Assembly (NCBI GenBank): GCA_012511915.1
Contig: JAAZFB010000531.1
Coordinates: 1-6,662, forward strand
Length of the DNA stretch: 6,662 bases
Origin: Clostridiaceae bacterium
GTDB taxonomy: Bacteria > Bacillota > Clostridia > Monoglobales > Firm-18
Reading direction: 5' to 3'
Numbering within the stretch: the stretch's first letter is position 1; each line of letters starts with the position of its first letter. The notes under the pieces were generated by a model that worked only from the letters and a program-made list of their open reading frames with translations, did not search any database and was not told the DNA's origin. This document shows positions 5,305-6,662 of this stretch, piece by piece. The translations under genes and the position numbers were made by a program.

Positions 5305-6662
5305 TTAAAGAATAATACAGATTAGTCCAACGCTGCCTTCGTTTATTATTCTTTGCAGCGTTTCTTGCAATTTTGCTTGTGCATCTTCCGGCATTTTTGC
5401 TAATTTGTTATGCAGCCCTTCATTTACCAGCTCATGCAACGACTTTCCGAAAATGTTGCTCTGCCAAATCTTTATCGGGTCGTCATCAAATTCTGTCAAC
5501 AAGTAACGGATTAGTTCCTCTGACTGTCGTTCTGTTCCGACTATTGGGCTTATTTCTGTTTCGATATCTGCCCTTATCATGTGAATTGAAGGGGCACTTG
5601 CCCTTAAACGTACACCGTATCTATTGCCTTGTTTTACTATTTCAGGGTCTTCAAGCATCATTTCTTCCATGGTGGGGGATACTATTCCATATCCTTTCTC
5701 ACGCACGCTTTTCAATGCCGGCGCGTATTTATCATACTCTTGCTTTATTGTACCCATTTCAATCATCAGGCTCATTAACTCATCGTCAGATTGGATTTTA
5801 ATGCCGCTCGTCTCACTTAGTATATCATAGAATAACCCGTCTAAAATGCACACATTTAGCGATATACTGCCTTTGCCAAGCAGAATCTCTTCAATTTCAA
5901 CCTTTTTAACATAATCGCTTCGTTCAATTTCGTCTATCAAATCTTTAGCTTCTCGTATTTTAGAAATACCCTTTACCGACTTTTTAACAACTTCAAATAC
6001 TGTTTTTTTGACATAATGATTATCATCAAGGGACTTCATCCACGCCGGCATGGTAATTGTCATTTCGGTAAGTGAAAATTCATATAACGCACGCTCTATT
6101 ATGCCGTTAATATCTTGTTGGCTTAGTTGAGCACAATTAACCGGCATAACCGCTACGCCGTGTTTTTCTTCAATTTCGCATTTTATCTTTAACGCATTAT
6201 CACTCTGCGGATTTGTAGTGTTAAGCAAAACAACAAAAGGTTTGTTAATTTCTTTTAATTCATTTATTACCCTGTTTTCTGCCTCGACATATTCTTCGCG
6301 CTCTATTTCGGTAATTGAACCGTCGGTGGTTATGACAATACCTATTGTGGAATGCTCGGTTATCACTTTTTTTGTCCCAATTTCGGCTGCCTGTTCAAGC
6401 GGCACTTCGTGTTCAAACCAAGGTGTATTTACCATTCGCGGGGCATCGTCCTCTATGTAACCCATCGCACCCTTTACAGTATAACCTACACAATCAATCA
6501 TTCGGACATTTAAATTTACATTTTCACTTATTTTAATTTCAACCGCTTCATTAGGTACGAATTTTGGCTCCGTTGTCATTATTGTACGTCCGTGTGCGCT
6601 TTGTGGCAGTTCGTCTATTGCACGTTCCTTTTTGAATTCATTGTCAATATTCGGAATTACAA
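5305..6662 (-). CDS. spoIVA: Stage IV sporulation protein A, SpoIVA (5' end outside window)
   Basis: SpoIVA is the ATP-hydrolysing structural protein that polymerises on the forespore outer membrane to form the basement layer of the spore coat; SpoVM anchors it. The frame is open to the window edge: 27 codons precede the internal ATG at 6577-6579 (VIPNIDNEF...DELPQSAHGRTI), so 451 residues are visible. About 41 are missing by comparison with the 492-residue B. subtilis protein as I remember it. The missing part carries the Walker A loop. Visible are TIMTTEPKFVPN, whose two Thr match the sensor threonines T70/T71, then IDCVGYTV (DxxG-like), PRMVNTPWFE, EIGTKKVITEHSTIGIVITTDGSI, PFVVLLN, and the C-terminal block GNRYGVRLRASAPSIHMI, VGTERQSEELIRYLL, IINEGSVGLICIIL. 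Length and order agree with an intact gene. In B. subtilis spoIVA is expressed in the mother cell under sigma-E; the promoter here lies outside the window. Confidence 0.98.
   Translation of the reverse strand, partial: VIPNIDNEFKKERAIDELPQSAHGRTIMTTEPKFVPNEAVEIKISENVNLNVRMIDCVGYTVKGAMGYIEDDAPRMVNTPWFEHEVPLEQAAEIGTKKVITEHSTIGIVITTDGSITEIEREEYVEAENRVINELKEINKPFVVLLNTTNPQSDNALKIKCEIEEKHGVAVMPVNCAQLSQQDINGIIERALYEFSLTEMTITMPAWMKSLDDNHYVKKTVFEVVKKSVKGISKIREAKDLIDEIERSDYVKKVEIEEILLGKGSISLNVCILDGLFYDILSETSGIKIQSDDELMSLMIEMGTIKQEYDKYAPALKSVREKGYGIVSPTMEEMMLEDPEIVKQGNRYGVRLRASAPSIHMIRADIETEISPIVGTERQSEELIRYLLTEFDDDPIKIWQSNIFGKSLHELVNEGLHNKLAKMPEDAQAKLQETLQRIINEGSVGLICIIL

Noticed and set aside
5373..5801. 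142-codon open frame on the plus strand opposite spoIVA
   Set aside because: It is antisense to a securely identified gene, and its composition is what the complement of SpoIVA codons gives.
6577..6579. ATG at 6577-6579 as the true spoIVA start
   Set aside because: The 27 codons upstream in the same frame (including DELPQSA and GRTI) are conserved SpoIVA sequence, so the start lies outside the window.

Overview
The window is chromosomal DNA that looks like an AT-rich, endospore-forming, Gram-positive bacterium of the Clostridia type. SpoIVA is a sporulation-specific protein of endospore formers. The lipoprotein foldase, the stalk-plus-propeller secreted protein and the nucleoside-kinase subfamily also fit Clostridia. 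No mobile element, CRISPR array, rRNA or tRNA gene is visible, and no stretch over 300 bases lacks a gene.

Layout, left to right: (1) 1-774 (+) is the 3' end of mfd, the transcription-repair coupling factor. (2) A good sigma-A type promoter lies across the mfd end (754-782). It precedes 849-1865 (+), a lipoprotein peptidyl-prolyl isomerase of the PrsA/parvulin type. (3) 1858-2841 (+) overlaps that gene by 8 bases. It encodes a uridine-kinase-like nucleoside kinase that keeps only the C-terminal part of the usual long clostridial form. (4) 2856-5237 (+) is one long reading frame for a secreted protein with a copper-amine-oxidase-type 'stalk' domain and a C-terminal beta-propeller. A single in-frame TGA at 3765-3767 interrupts it. 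Its start is also unclear: the only good ribosome binding site points to a TTG in another frame, followed at once by a run of seven A. (5) A perfect 16-bp inverted repeat (5249-5287) separates this gene from (6) spoIVA on the minus strand (5305 to the window end, 5' end missing), which is convergent with it.

mfd, the foldase and the kinase are housekeeping or cell-surface functions in one direction. The foldase and kinase are probably co-transcribed and translationally coupled. The foldase would act on exported proteins outside the membrane, possibly including secreted proteins like the propeller protein, though that link is only inference. SpoIVA belongs to a separate, sporulation-controlled unit. 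No previously undescribed multi-gene system is apparent. The most interesting signals are the interrupted propeller gene (TGA plus A-tract/start conflict) and the shortened nucleoside kinase.
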